64,000 nucleotides of DNA from DATAES01 sp963802415 (GTDB taxonomy: Bacteria; Actinomycetota; Acidimicrobiia; Acidimicrobiales; JACDCH01), in assembly GCA_963802415.1 (NCBI GenBank), contig CAWDIH010000001.1, forward strand, positions 434,001 through 498,000. Direction: 5' to 3'. Both the position numbers and the translations under genes were made by a program. The notes under the pieces were generated by a model. It had not been told where the DNA came from, ran no database searches, and saw only the letters and a list, made by a program, of their open reading frames with translations. Below, in pieces: positions 6,728-14,500 of the stretch. Numbering within the stretch: position 1 is the first letter of the stretch; every line of letters begins with the position of its first letter.

Positions 6728-6767
6728 CTGTAAAGGTATACAGCGCCTCACTATAAACATATACACC
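6728..6767. promoter_or_regulatory. Tandem operator-like repeats upstream of the Xis-like gene
   Basis: First unit 6728-6751 (CTGTAAAGGTATACAGCGC...) matches 4159-4182 at 21 of 24 bases. A second, weaker unit CTATAAACATATACACC at 6751-6767 matches the first at 13 of 17. They lie about 45-85 bases before the start codon, in a local AT-rich stretch that is unusual for this window and would also suit promoter elements. Confidence 0.55.
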
Positions 6768-6923
6768 GGGGCTTGACGACGGGCGAGATCCGCGTGCGCA
6801 GCAAGACGCGCCGTGCCCTACCGTCTCACATCTGATCTGATCCGGCCGGGTCGCTCGAGACGAAGAGTGTCGGCTCGTGGCGGCGTTGGAGCGGCCGCTG
6901 TGCGATGGGCTTAGGGTCGGGTC

Positions 6924-7640
6924 GTGATCAAGGAGACGGTCGCCGAGCTCCGGAACATCGCCGTGGACGCCGACGACGCGTCCGGATACTTCCCCGCGTT
7001 GTATGTCCGGGTCACGGACGAAATCGCCGAGGGGATCCTCCACGACAGGTTCGAAGACGGCGAGCGCATGGAGCGGTTCGTCGACACGTTCGCTGGCCAC
7101 TACATCCGAGCCCGCGAGGCCCAGATACCGGTAGCCCGTTGCTGGCAGGCGACATGGGACGTTGCCGGCGACCCCAATCTCGTGATCGTGCAACATCTTC
7201 TCTTGGGGATCAACGCGCACGTGAACTACGACCTGGCCCAGGCGGTTGTCGAGGTCGCCTCGCACGAGGGCGGTCTGGAGGCTGTACGTGACGACTTCGA
7301 CACCGTCAACGATGTATTGGCGAACACGTCCGTCACCGTGATCCGCGACCTCGACCTCGTATCTCGTTGGGCCGGCGAGGCCGCCTCGTTGGGCGGAGGC
7401 CGACTCTTCAATTTCTCGTTGCGGGTGGCTCGCTCGCAGGCCTGGGGCGCCGCCGAGCGCCTCTACCCGCTGAACGAGCCGCGGCGGCGGGAGTACCTGT
7501 CCGAACTCGACGAGCTGGTGTCGGTCGTGGCCTACTTGATCACGCGACCCGTGTGGCCCGTGGGAGTGGCCGTGTGGCTAGCGCGCCGTTTCGAACAGCG
7601 GGAGCCCCGAGCCGTGACTCGGGCACTTCTCGGCACCTGA
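6924..7640 (+). CDS. DUF5995 family protein
   Basis: A 238-residue soluble protein from GTG 6924. It contains the DUF5995 pattern: ASGYFPALYVRVTDEIAEGI, FEDGERMERFVDTFAGHYI, and the hallmark VIVQHLLLGINAHVNYDLAQAVVEVA, followed by DFDTVNDVL. The conserved His and Asp/Asn residues (QHLLLGINAHVNYDL) suggest an alpha-helical enzyme of unknown reaction. It is cargo of the tRNA-Ser island. No function is assigned. Confidence 0.7.
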   Translation: MIKETVAELRNIAVDADDASGYFPALYVRVTDEIAEGILHDRFEDGERMERFVDTFAGHYIRAREAQIPVARCWQATWDVAGDPNLVIVQHLLLGINAHVNYDLAQAVVEVASHEGGLEAVRDDFDTVNDVLANTSVTVIRDLDLVSRWAGEAASLGGGRLFNFSLRVARSQAWGAAERLYPLNEPRRREYLSELDELVSVVAYLITRPVWPVGVAVWLARRFEQREPRAVTRALLGT

Positions 7641-7665
7641 CCAGCCTGGAGGTCTAACGAGAGAG

Positions 7666-7809
7666 ATGCCGGACAGCCACGTCTACGACTTTGACTTGGC
7701 ACGCATCTCAGGTGCATTGCTGGAGCGCGAGCACGGCGTTGGGCGGTATCGGAGAAAGGAGCGATCACGCGGAGTCGTATCTGCCGATCTCGGGTTTCGC
7801 GTTCGGTGA
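7666..7809 (+). CDS. Possible small protein (47 aa)
   Basis: An ORF from ATG 7666 (MPDSHVYDFDLARISGALLERE...) with GGAGG 14 bases upstream. Charged, no recognised family. It overlaps the degraded end of the IstB remnant on the other strand, so it may be chance. Confidence 0.25.
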   Translation: MPDSHVYDFDLARISGALLEREHGVGRYRRKERSRGVVSADLGFRVR

Positions 7810-7859
7810 TGGTGCCTTCTGGCGGGTGGTGAGGTTTGCGGGGCTCCTTTCGTCGGGGA

Positions 7860-8110
7860 GGGTGGTGGCGATCTCGAAACCGTGGTGTTCCCGTAGCCGC
7901 CATGACGAGCAGCGGATGTTGAACACGATGGCGTCGTGCATGAGCCGATCGAGGATTGCGGGCCACGACGGCGTCGCCGAACACGTCGCTCCAGTCGGGC
8001 GGCCCGCGATACGTGGTGACGGTGGTGGGGTGTCGTCGCTCGTAGCGGCTGTTGACGACGTGGAAGAACGCGGACGCGGCGCGCCGGCCCGGGAGTGGAA
8101 CGCGATCAGA
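7860..8110 (-). pseudogene. IstB-like transposition ATPase remnant (IS21 family), frameshifted
   Basis: On the minus strand two frames together give AFFHVVNSRYERRHPTTVT, then GPPDWSDVFGDAVVA, then (after a shift at about 7962) AILDRLMHDAIVFNI and SSWRLREHHGF. This is the C-terminal half of IstB, the helper ATPase of IS21 elements (sensor region, then the AILDRLxHxA helix). The N-terminal Walker A part and an istA transposase are not present. It is a degraded insertion-sequence scar inside the island. Confidence 0.6.
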
Positions 8111-8483
8111 GGTGCTTCGCGAAAAGCGCCGACTAGGACGTTCGTCAGCCCAAGCGCGGCGCGATTACAGCTCGAGTGGACTGGTCTTCCCAATGACCTG
8201 CTCTCCGCGTCGGGGCGCCCCGCCTACGACTGCACGAACGGCGGATGTCACTCGTTGGATGCGCCAGCGAGCGTCACGAACCGCACCCGGGACTCGAGGT
8301 CCCACGCCTTGATCGGATCCAGCGCGGCGCGAGCGTCCCATCCCTCGCGTACTCGTCCCATGTCAGCTCCACACGCTTCAGACGCCGGTCAACCTCGACG
8401 CATCGTTGACGTCATCAGCTGCTGGGCCAGGACGATCGAGGATCCCGGACCGAGTACGGTTTTACAAACGGCTGAGATCCTGC
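8111..8483. other. Gap with a possible frameshifted minus-strand remnant
   Basis: The minus strand reads CVEVDRRLKRVELTWDEYAR (from about 8406) and, one frame over, EGWDARAALDPIKAWDLESR up to about 8233. These segments look protein-like and could be one broken gene, but I do not recognise it. No transposase domain is visible. Confidence 0.3.
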
Positions 8484-11400
8484 TCAGCGCTCGCCGCGGA
8501 GGCGCAGATGCGCACCCTTCGGTCGTCGTCGATCGACCGACATGACGACCATCCCAACCGCGACGAGCACGAAGCCGAGCACAGCGATTGGTGCCGCGTT
8601 CCAGCCCGTCCGGGTGAGACTTCCCGAACGTGTAACGGCACCGGTGGTGCTGCCTGTCCCTCCGGTGCCACCTGTGCCGCTGGCGCCACCCGTGCCATCC
8701 GCAGGTCCGGTCGTCTGCGCAGCGAGAACCGTGACGTGCGCCGTGCCCGTGATACCTGTCGTCTGCTCAGCCGCCGGCTGAAGCGCCGCAGCCTGCGGCG
8801 CGCGTACAGCGGCGGTTGCGACAACGGAGCCATCCGTCACTGTGTACGTGAACTCGTCCGGGCCCGTGTAGCCCGAAGTCGAGGTGTACGTGCACGACCC
8901 TGAGGACGTGCACGCGACCGTGCCATGTGCCGGCTGTGTGAAGCTCGAGACGGTCAACGAGTCACCGTCTAGGTCTGTGGCGGCCGCAAGCACATTGAAC
9001 GTGACCGCTGTGCCGCTCACCGCCTGCACGGCGACCGTGCCGAGGACCGGCAGGTCGTTGACCGCGTCCACGACGATCGAAACGGTGCCGATCGTCGAGA
9101 ACGTGCCGTCGGTGACCATGTAGGTGAACGAGTCACTGCCGTTGAAGTTGGCCGCGGGGTGGTACATGCAATTCGTCGCCGTGCACGTCGCGGTGCCATG
9201 CGAAGGGTCGGTGTGCTGGGACACGGTCAGGGTGTCGCCGTCTGCATCGGTGTCGTTGGCCAGCACGTCGACGGCTGTGGGGGGATCATCCTCGGTCATC
9301 GTCACGTTGTCGGCGGTCGCTACGGGCACGCCCGCGACAGTGAACGTTCTCGTTACCGTCGACGTCTCGTCGGCGGCGTCGCCGTTGTATGTGGCGACCA
9401 GCGTGTGAGTTCCTTGGGTCAACCGGCCCAGGTCGACTGTTACGTTGCCGCCCGCCAATGTCACGTTCGGTAGCGGTATTCCGTCGAGCGTGAGCGAGAT
9501 GTTGCCCGTCGGTGCTCCGACACGACCGATGACGGTCACCAGTGCAGACGTCGTTTGGCCGTCGTTTGGCACGGCGGGAACGAAGCTTGCTGAAATCGTG
9601 GTGTCGTCGTCGGTGATCGCCACCGCAATGTCGCTGGTTCCGATGCCGTCGACACGGAACGGTGCGGTGGCGTATGTGGGGTCGGTGCTCGAGACCGCGT
9701 TGTGCACGATTCCGTCGTGGGGAGTTGGTTCCACGACGGTGTCATCGACGACGTTGACGGTGACGGGCTGAGGGATATCCCAGTCGACGTTGGAGAACGT
9801 GAGTGGTCCTCCGGTCACAGTCGTTTGGCCGTCGTTCACCGACGGCGTCACTGTCACATCCGCGAGAGGCTCGGAGTTGAGCACCACGGTGAAGGTTGCA
9901 CTCGTACTGGGTGTCGCTTCGCTAAGGGTGAGGGATCCGGCCACGATTGTGACACCGGCCACGTCGTTGTCGGTAACGACTCCCGCCGCGTCGGGCACGG
10001 TGATGCCCTGGTAGTTGGAGTCGCTACTCGCGACGGTGTGCGACACGGTGCAGTTCTGTGTATGCACGATGTCGTCGTTGCCGGGTGTCACCGTCACGGT
10101 TTGCGGGGCGAACCAGTCTGTGCCGGTAAACGTCAACGGGGCGGAGACCGTGCACAGCCCGTCGGCCACCGGGGTCACGGTGACCGATCCGGTCGGCTGT
10201 GTCGCCAGCGCGATCGTGTAGCTGTCGGTCGCGCCGGCCTCGGTGAGCGTGAGGCTGGTGTCAGGGATCACAACTCCGGCCGTGTCGTTGTCAGCGATCT
10301 CGACACCGATCGCCGTCGCGGTAGTGCCATCCACCTCGATGATGGCCGCGGTGTCGTATCCCGGCGCGGTGCTGGCGACGCCCAAGTCGATCGAGCCAGT
10401 GTGCGTGCTCGCTTCATCGACGGCGTCGTCGACGGCCATGACCGTCACCGTCTGGCTCATGTTCCAGTTGTCCGTGGTGAAAGTGATGGAGGGCGTGACG
10501 GTCGTCTGCCCGTCGGGCGTCGCGAACGTGATGGTGACGTCCGCGGTTGGCTTCCCGCCGAGCACGACGTCGAACGTGTCGCTGGCGCCCCCTTCGGCCA
10601 CCTGAACCGAGCCCGCGGTGACCGAGACGAGGGGCTGGTCGTTGTCGGTGACCGCGGCTGTGGCCGACGCGGTCAGACCCTGGTAGAGGAGATCGGTGCT
10701 GGCCGCCGTGGCGGTCAGCTGACAAGAGTGAACGGGCGCTTCGACCACATCGTCGTCGACCGCGGCGACGGTCACCGTCGTGGGCATGTTCCAGTTCGCG
10801 GCGGGGATCGTGATGACCCTGGCGGAGCCGCCGTCGACAGTGCACTGCGGATCAGCCGTCAGAGTCACGGTTACGTTCTGGTAGGGATGCGTCGCCAGAG
10901 CGATCGACACGGTGTCGGTGGCCCCGCCCTCCGCGACCTGCGTGCTGCCACCGGTCTCGGTGAGCACCACGGCCGATGTGTCATTGTCGGTGATCGAGGC
11001 AGAGACGGTCCCGGAGTCGAGCGTCGCCACTCCGTCGACGACGACCTTCCGCAACGTCGATGAACTGAATCCCGGCGCGGTGGACGAGACGGTGACGTTG
11101 ATACCCGCGATGTGGGTGTCAGGCTCGTCGAAGTCGTCGTCGACGGCGCGCACCTCGACCGTCTGAGCGATGTTCCAGTTGTTGGCGTCGAACGTCAGGG
11201 TGATGGAGTTGGCGGACGGTTGGGTGGCGTTCGCGACTTGCAGCTGCACACCCTCGACAGCCGGGTCGGTCGGGGCCGTGAGCGTGACGGTCACCGGCGC
11301 GCCCACGGGAGCGCGCAGGAGGCTGACGTTCATCACATCGGGGATGTTCGGCGTGGCCTCACTGACGGCGAGCCCATCGGTCGTATTGACGATGACGAAC

Positions 11401-14060
11401 GGTGGATCGTCGGTGATGCCCGGCGGGGCATAGTCCTGGATCTGCTCGGTGATCGTCGGTGGAGTGCCGGCGAACGGCGGCGCGTCGTCGAGGTTGGCGT
11501 ACACGGGGTCGGGGCTGATGATCGAGGACGTCACCGTGCAGCCGTGCAGCAGCTCGACCTTGAGGTTGTCGCTCGGCTTGACATCCAACGTTTGAGGGAC
11601 ATTCCAGGTCGAGTCGTCGAACAAGAAGCTCTTGGCGACACCGGGACCGTTGCCGACATCACAGGCAGCGTCTGGTGTGATCACGACCTGCGTCGGCCCG
11701 CGGGGGACGCTGGGGAGCGGCTTTCCGGGGTCCGGCGGCGTCGCGAGATCGATCGTGTAGGTGTCCTTGTCAGTCGATCCCTCGGCGAAGGGACTGCTCC
11801 CGCTCACGTGCACGACGTTCACGCCGGCGACATCGTTGTCCTGAACGGTGACCTCGTACGCGTCCTGGGTGTTCTTGTAGACGGGGTCGAGGCTGGTGAA
11901 GGTGAAACGGAGCTCGCAGACGTGGGTTGCGGCCTCGTTCCGGAGGTCTTCGTCGTAGAGGTCGTTGACCGCGAAGACGTTGAAGGTGTGTGGCAGCTGC
12001 CAGTCCGCGTTGAGGATCGTCATCTGCAGCGGTGAGCCAGCCGAGCCGGTACTGGCGCCGGACTTCACGATGCAGTCACGATCCGGTTCGACGCTCATGT
12101 TGACGTCGGCGGGCGGTCCGGTGACCGAGAAGTTGTTCGGATCCGGACGTGACAGGTCGGGTCGCGACTGGAGGTGGACCGAGATGGCATCGCCCACGAG
12201 CGGTGTGGCCTCGGCGACGGTCGTGCCGTTGCCGCCGTCGTCGACGACGACACCGGCCTGGTCGTCGTCTTGGATCGACAGCTCGTGTTCCTTCGGCTCC
12301 GCGATCGATACGCCGGGAGTGCCGCCCGGAACGAGATCGATCAGGGCGTTCTCGCCGAAGGCCTCGGCGACGTCGTCCTGATGGACGTTCACGACGAGAT
12401 TGGCGATGGCGCCGTCGACCGAGCCGACAGGAAACGTCACGTGGTTACCCGGCACGTCTATGTCGTTGAACTGCGGGTCTGGGCCGATCGAAGCGGTCGA
12501 CCCCGCCCCCAGTGCGATGTTGACGTTGACCGCGGTGGCGAGAGGCGACGAGCTCGCGTCGAGGATCCGCAGCTTCACCGGGATGTTGACGGTGCCCGCG
12601 TTCTCGTTGACCGAGCTCGTGCCCGTGGTGAAGTTGACGACGTATTTCGCGTACTCGTATGCGCCGATGTCGCAGTCGCCCTGCTGCGGGCTGTTCGGTG
12701 TTCCGTCACCGTCGACCCCCCGCGCCACCGACCGCGCGTCGATCGTGCCGCAGTAGGTCTTGTCGCCGTTGTCGATGGCGTTCGACGGTGGGTTGAGTGC
12801 GAAGGTCTGCTGTACCTGCGGTCCACCGTTCTGCGCGAGCGACGGCGCCAATCCCGTCACGTCGCCGATGTCGCTCGCCCCAAGGATCGCGCAGCCCGAG
12901 CCGGCAAGGAGGTTGCGGCTGCCGGTGTGTCCCGGGCCGCCGCCCGTATTGGTGCAGGACGAATTCCCCGTGACGATCGAGTTCGCCATGAACCCTCCGC
13001 CACCCCGGAAGATCTGACCGCTGTTCACGAACGTGTCGCGCAAGTAGGTGTACGTCTGCCGACTCGAGATGGTGAAGAGCACCGAAGTGTTGTTGAAGAA
13101 CGTGCTGTCGGTGACGTTGAGCACCTCGCCGGATCCTGAGTCGTCCGCGTAGAAGATGCCGCCGTTCGCCGCGCTGTTGTCGCGTAGGAGGCTTCGCTCG
13201 AAGTGGGCGAACGCTCCCGCCCCACCCGGGTTGGTCGCGATCGCTCCGCCCGCGAACGACGCCACGTTGCCCTGGAGGAGCATGGCGTAGCCGTTGATCG
13301 TCCACGGGCCGCCCTCGACGAAGATCGCACCGCCACGCCCGAACGTGCCGCCACCGGTCGCGGAGTTGCCGATGTAGGCACCGCCGTTGTTCGTGATGGT
13401 GGGGGCAATGCCGTAGATCGCGCCGCCGCGTGCGCTGCCCGTGACGTGGTTGTCGCGCACGTTCACGTTGTCGAGCGTGAGCTGGGTGCTCTGGCCGAGG
13501 TAGAACGCACCACCATCACCGTCGATGGCGAAGCCGAAGCCGCCGTTGTCGTTCCCGTTGCCGTGCGAGACCGTTAGATTCGCCAGCTTCAAGTTCCCGG
13601 CCTCGAGGTTGAGCACGCCCACGTCGAACGGCCGGACGACGTCGCCACCGCTGATGACGAACTGAGTTGGGTCGGTGGTAGGGCCGATGATCTCGAGCGG
13701 GTTGGTCGGACCCGTGATGTTGTCGAAGGGCTGCACGCCGTTGGCGTTGGCGTAGGTCAGCGTCATCGTCGAACCGGCGAGGCTCGGATCGATGTGGATC
13801 GTGTCGAGCACGCCGTTTCCGAGGCCGGTGGCGCAGTCGACGTCGTTGGCGTTGCTGTTGAACTGCGCCGCTTGGATGGCGGCGCGCAAGCTGCACTTGC
13901 CATCGGTGGGGAAGTGTCCGGTGGTGGCGTCGGGCGCGATGTCGAGGGCGGTGTTGACGGTGATGCTCGTCGCCGCCGCCGGTGTCGTGTCGATGGACAC
14001 CAGCAGGCCGGACGCGAGAACGCACAAACCCAGCACACGGGCCGCCCGCATAGGTTTCAT
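8484..14060 (-). CDS. Giant cell-wall protein: beta-helix, Calx-beta and cadherin-like repeats, LTRTG-type anchor
   Basis: ATG 14060 is chosen because it begins a signal peptide (MKPMRAARVLGLCVLASGLLV, cleavage near AAA) behind GGACGGGG; the mature protein is about 1830 residues. Order: a CSLRAAI motif near residue 55 and a right-handed beta-helix to about 480; a chain of Calx-beta-like repeats (VAEGGATDTVSIALAT, LTEAGATDSYTIALAT, SEATPSTSATFTVVL) to about 1440; an Ig-like Big_3 module (SALVTVIGRVGAPTGNISLT); two cadherin-like modules (VLANDTDADGDTLTV, NGSDSFTYMVTDG); a Gly/Thr stalk; and LTRTG, a hydrophobic helix and RRR. The end resembles a sortase signal with Thr in place of Pro. Probable role: calcium-dependent adhesion or matrix at the cell surface. 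It fills over half of the tRNA-Ser island. The ligand is unknown. Confidence 0.85.
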   Translation of the reverse strand: MKPMRAARVLGLCVLASGLLVSIDTTPAAATSITVNTALDIAPDATTGHFPTDGKCSLRAAIQAAQFNSNANDVDCATGLGNGVLDTIHIDPSLAGSTMTLTYANANGVQPFDNITGPTNPLEIIGPTTDPTQFVISGGDVVRPFDVGVLNLEAGNLKLANLTVSHGNGNDNGGFGFAIDGDGGAFYLGQSTQLTLDNVNVRDNHVTGSARGGAIYGIAPTITNNGGAYIGNSATGGGTFGRGGAIFVEGGPWTINGYAMLLQGNVASFAGGAIATNPGGAGAFAHFERSLLRDNSAANGGIFYADDSGSGEVLNVTDSTFFNNTSVLFTISSRQTYTYLRDTFVNSGQIFRGGGGFMANSIVTGNSSCTNTGGGPGHTGSRNLLAGSGCAILGASDIGDVTGLAPSLAQNGGPQVQQTFALNPPSNAIDNGDKTYCGTIDARSVARGVDGDGTPNSPQQGDCDIGAYEYAKYVVNFTTGTSSVNENAGTVNIPVKLRILDASSSPLATAVNVNIALGAGSTASIGPDPQFNDIDVPGNHVTFPVGSVDGAIANLVVNVHQDDVAEAFGENALIDLVPGGTPGVSIAEPKEHELSIQDDDQAGVVVDDGGNGTTVAEATPLVGDAISVHLQSRPDLSRPDPNNFSVTGPPADVNMSVEPDRDCIVKSGASTGSAGSPLQMTILNADWQLPHTFNVFAVNDLYDEDLRNEAATHVCELRFTFTSLDPVYKNTQDAYEVTVQDNDVAGVNVVHVSGSSPFAEGSTDKDTYTIDLATPPDPGKPLPSVPRGPTQVVITPDAACDVGNGPGVAKSFLFDDSTWNVPQTLDVKPSDNLKVELLHGCTVTSSIISPDPVYANLDDAPPFAGTPPTITEQIQDYAPPGITDDPPFVIVNTTDGLAVSEATPNIPDVMNVSLLRAPVGAPVTVTLTAPTDPAVEGVQLQVANATQPSANSITLTFDANNWNIAQTVEVRAVDDDFDEPDTHIAGINVTVSSTAPGFSSSTLRKVVVDGVATLDSGTVSASITDNDTSAVVLTETGGSTQVAEGGATDTVSIALATHPYQNVTVTLTADPQCTVDGGSARVITIPAANWNMPTTVTVAAVDDDVVEAPVHSCQLTATAASTDLLYQGLTASATAAVTDNDQPLVSVTAGSVQVAEGGASDTFDVVLGGKPTADVTITFATPDGQTTVTPSITFTTDNWNMSQTVTVMAVDDAVDEASTHTGSIDLGVASTAPGYDTAAIIEVDGTTATAIGVEIADNDTAGVVIPDTSLTLTEAGATDSYTIALATQPTGSVTVTPVADGLCTVSAPLTFTGTDWFAPQTVTVTPGNDDIVHTQNCTVSHTVASSDSNYQGITVPDAAGVVTDNDVAGVTIVAGSLTLSEATPSTSATFTVVLNSEPLADVTVTPSVNDGQTTVTGGPLTFSNVDWDIPQPVTVNVVDDTVVEPTPHDGIVHNAVSSTDPTYATAPFRVDGIGTSDIAVAITDDDTTISASFVPAVPNDGQTTSALVTVIGRVGAPTGNISLTLDGIPLPNVTLAGGNVTVDLGRLTQGTHTLVATYNGDAADETSTVTRTFTVAGVPVATADNVTMTEDDPPTAVDVLANDTDADGDTLTVSQHTDPSHGTATCTATNCMYHPAANFNGSDSFTYMVTDGTFSTIGTVSIVVDAVNDLPVLGTVAVQAVSGTAVTFNVLAAATDLDGDSLTVSSFTQPAHGTVACTSSGSCTYTSTSGYTGPDEFTYTVTDGSVVATAAVRAPQAAALQPAAEQTTGITGTAHVTVLAAQTTGPADGTGGASGTGGTGGTGSTTGAVTRSGSLTRTGWNAAPIAVLGFVLVAVGMVVMSVDRRRPKGAHLRLRGER
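9650..12300 (-). repeat. Internal tandem Calx-beta coding repeats
   Basis: About 300-base units recur through the central part of the giant gene, each coding a module with an acidic (S/A)E(A/G) start, a TV-rich strand, a D(N/D)W-x(I/M)PQTVTV strand and an end DND(T/Q/V)AGV. Units differ at many codons, so they are old duplications rather than recent slippage. Confidence 0.7.
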
Positions 14061-14307
14061 CGCACCCCGTCCGCTGGGAGCTGTTGGCAAAGCCGAAGAG
14101 GGCAAACTGTAGATCAAAGTGTCCCCGCCGTCGCATTCCTGTTGCTGCACGCCCGCCGGAGTGCGACACATGCCTCCCACGAAGGGATAGCTCTGCAGCG
14201 ACCTTCCGTTAGGGCGGCCCTACGGCCCGGCATGGGCTCAGCATCCGAATCACAACCGACGAGCGGAAGGCGGCAACGTCCGGGCACATCCGAAGGCATT
14301 CGGAGCC

Positions 14308-14330
14308 GTTGCTTCCATTGTTGCTTCCAT
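14308..14330. repeat. Integrase arm-type repeats, right end
   Basis: Two tandem copies of GTTGCTTCCAT (14308-14318, 14320-14330), same order and orientation as 4211-4233, 65 bases inside the right att copy. Confidence 0.65.
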
Positions 14331-14395
14331 CGGGCGGTCGCGGGCCCGGCGCAGTGCTCTGACCAGCATGTGCGACGTAGGGCCCGCGGCAGTCG

Positions 14396-14413
14396 AATCC
14401 CACCCTCTCCGCC
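14396..14413. repeat. attR-like core: displaced tRNA-Ser 3' end
   Basis: Second copy of the 18-bp core. Here the next base gives GCCA, so this copy encodes the CCA end, and the preceding bases are TCG instead of TCA. It is therefore plausible that this is the original chromosomal tRNA 3' end pushed 10.3 kb away by integration. The rest of 14061-14500 holds no gene. Confidence 0.85.
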
Positions 14414-14500
14414 AACCGGCAGCTTCGGATCCATCCTCCGCCGCGTGAGCGTGTCCGAGCGTCTGGTCGTATCCACTTGCGTGCGGCTTAAGGTCACGTC

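Noticed and set aside
9650..12300. Regular repeats that could suggest a CRISPR array
   Set aside because: Units are about 300 bases, imperfect and encode Calx-beta modules. No short identical repeats with unique spacers occur anywhere in the window.
9702..13139. Long plus-strand ORFs (up to 453 residues) opposite the giant protein gene
   Set aside because: They are antisense shadows: Arg/Gly/His-rich with no domains, while the minus frame has a signal peptide, repeats and an anchor.
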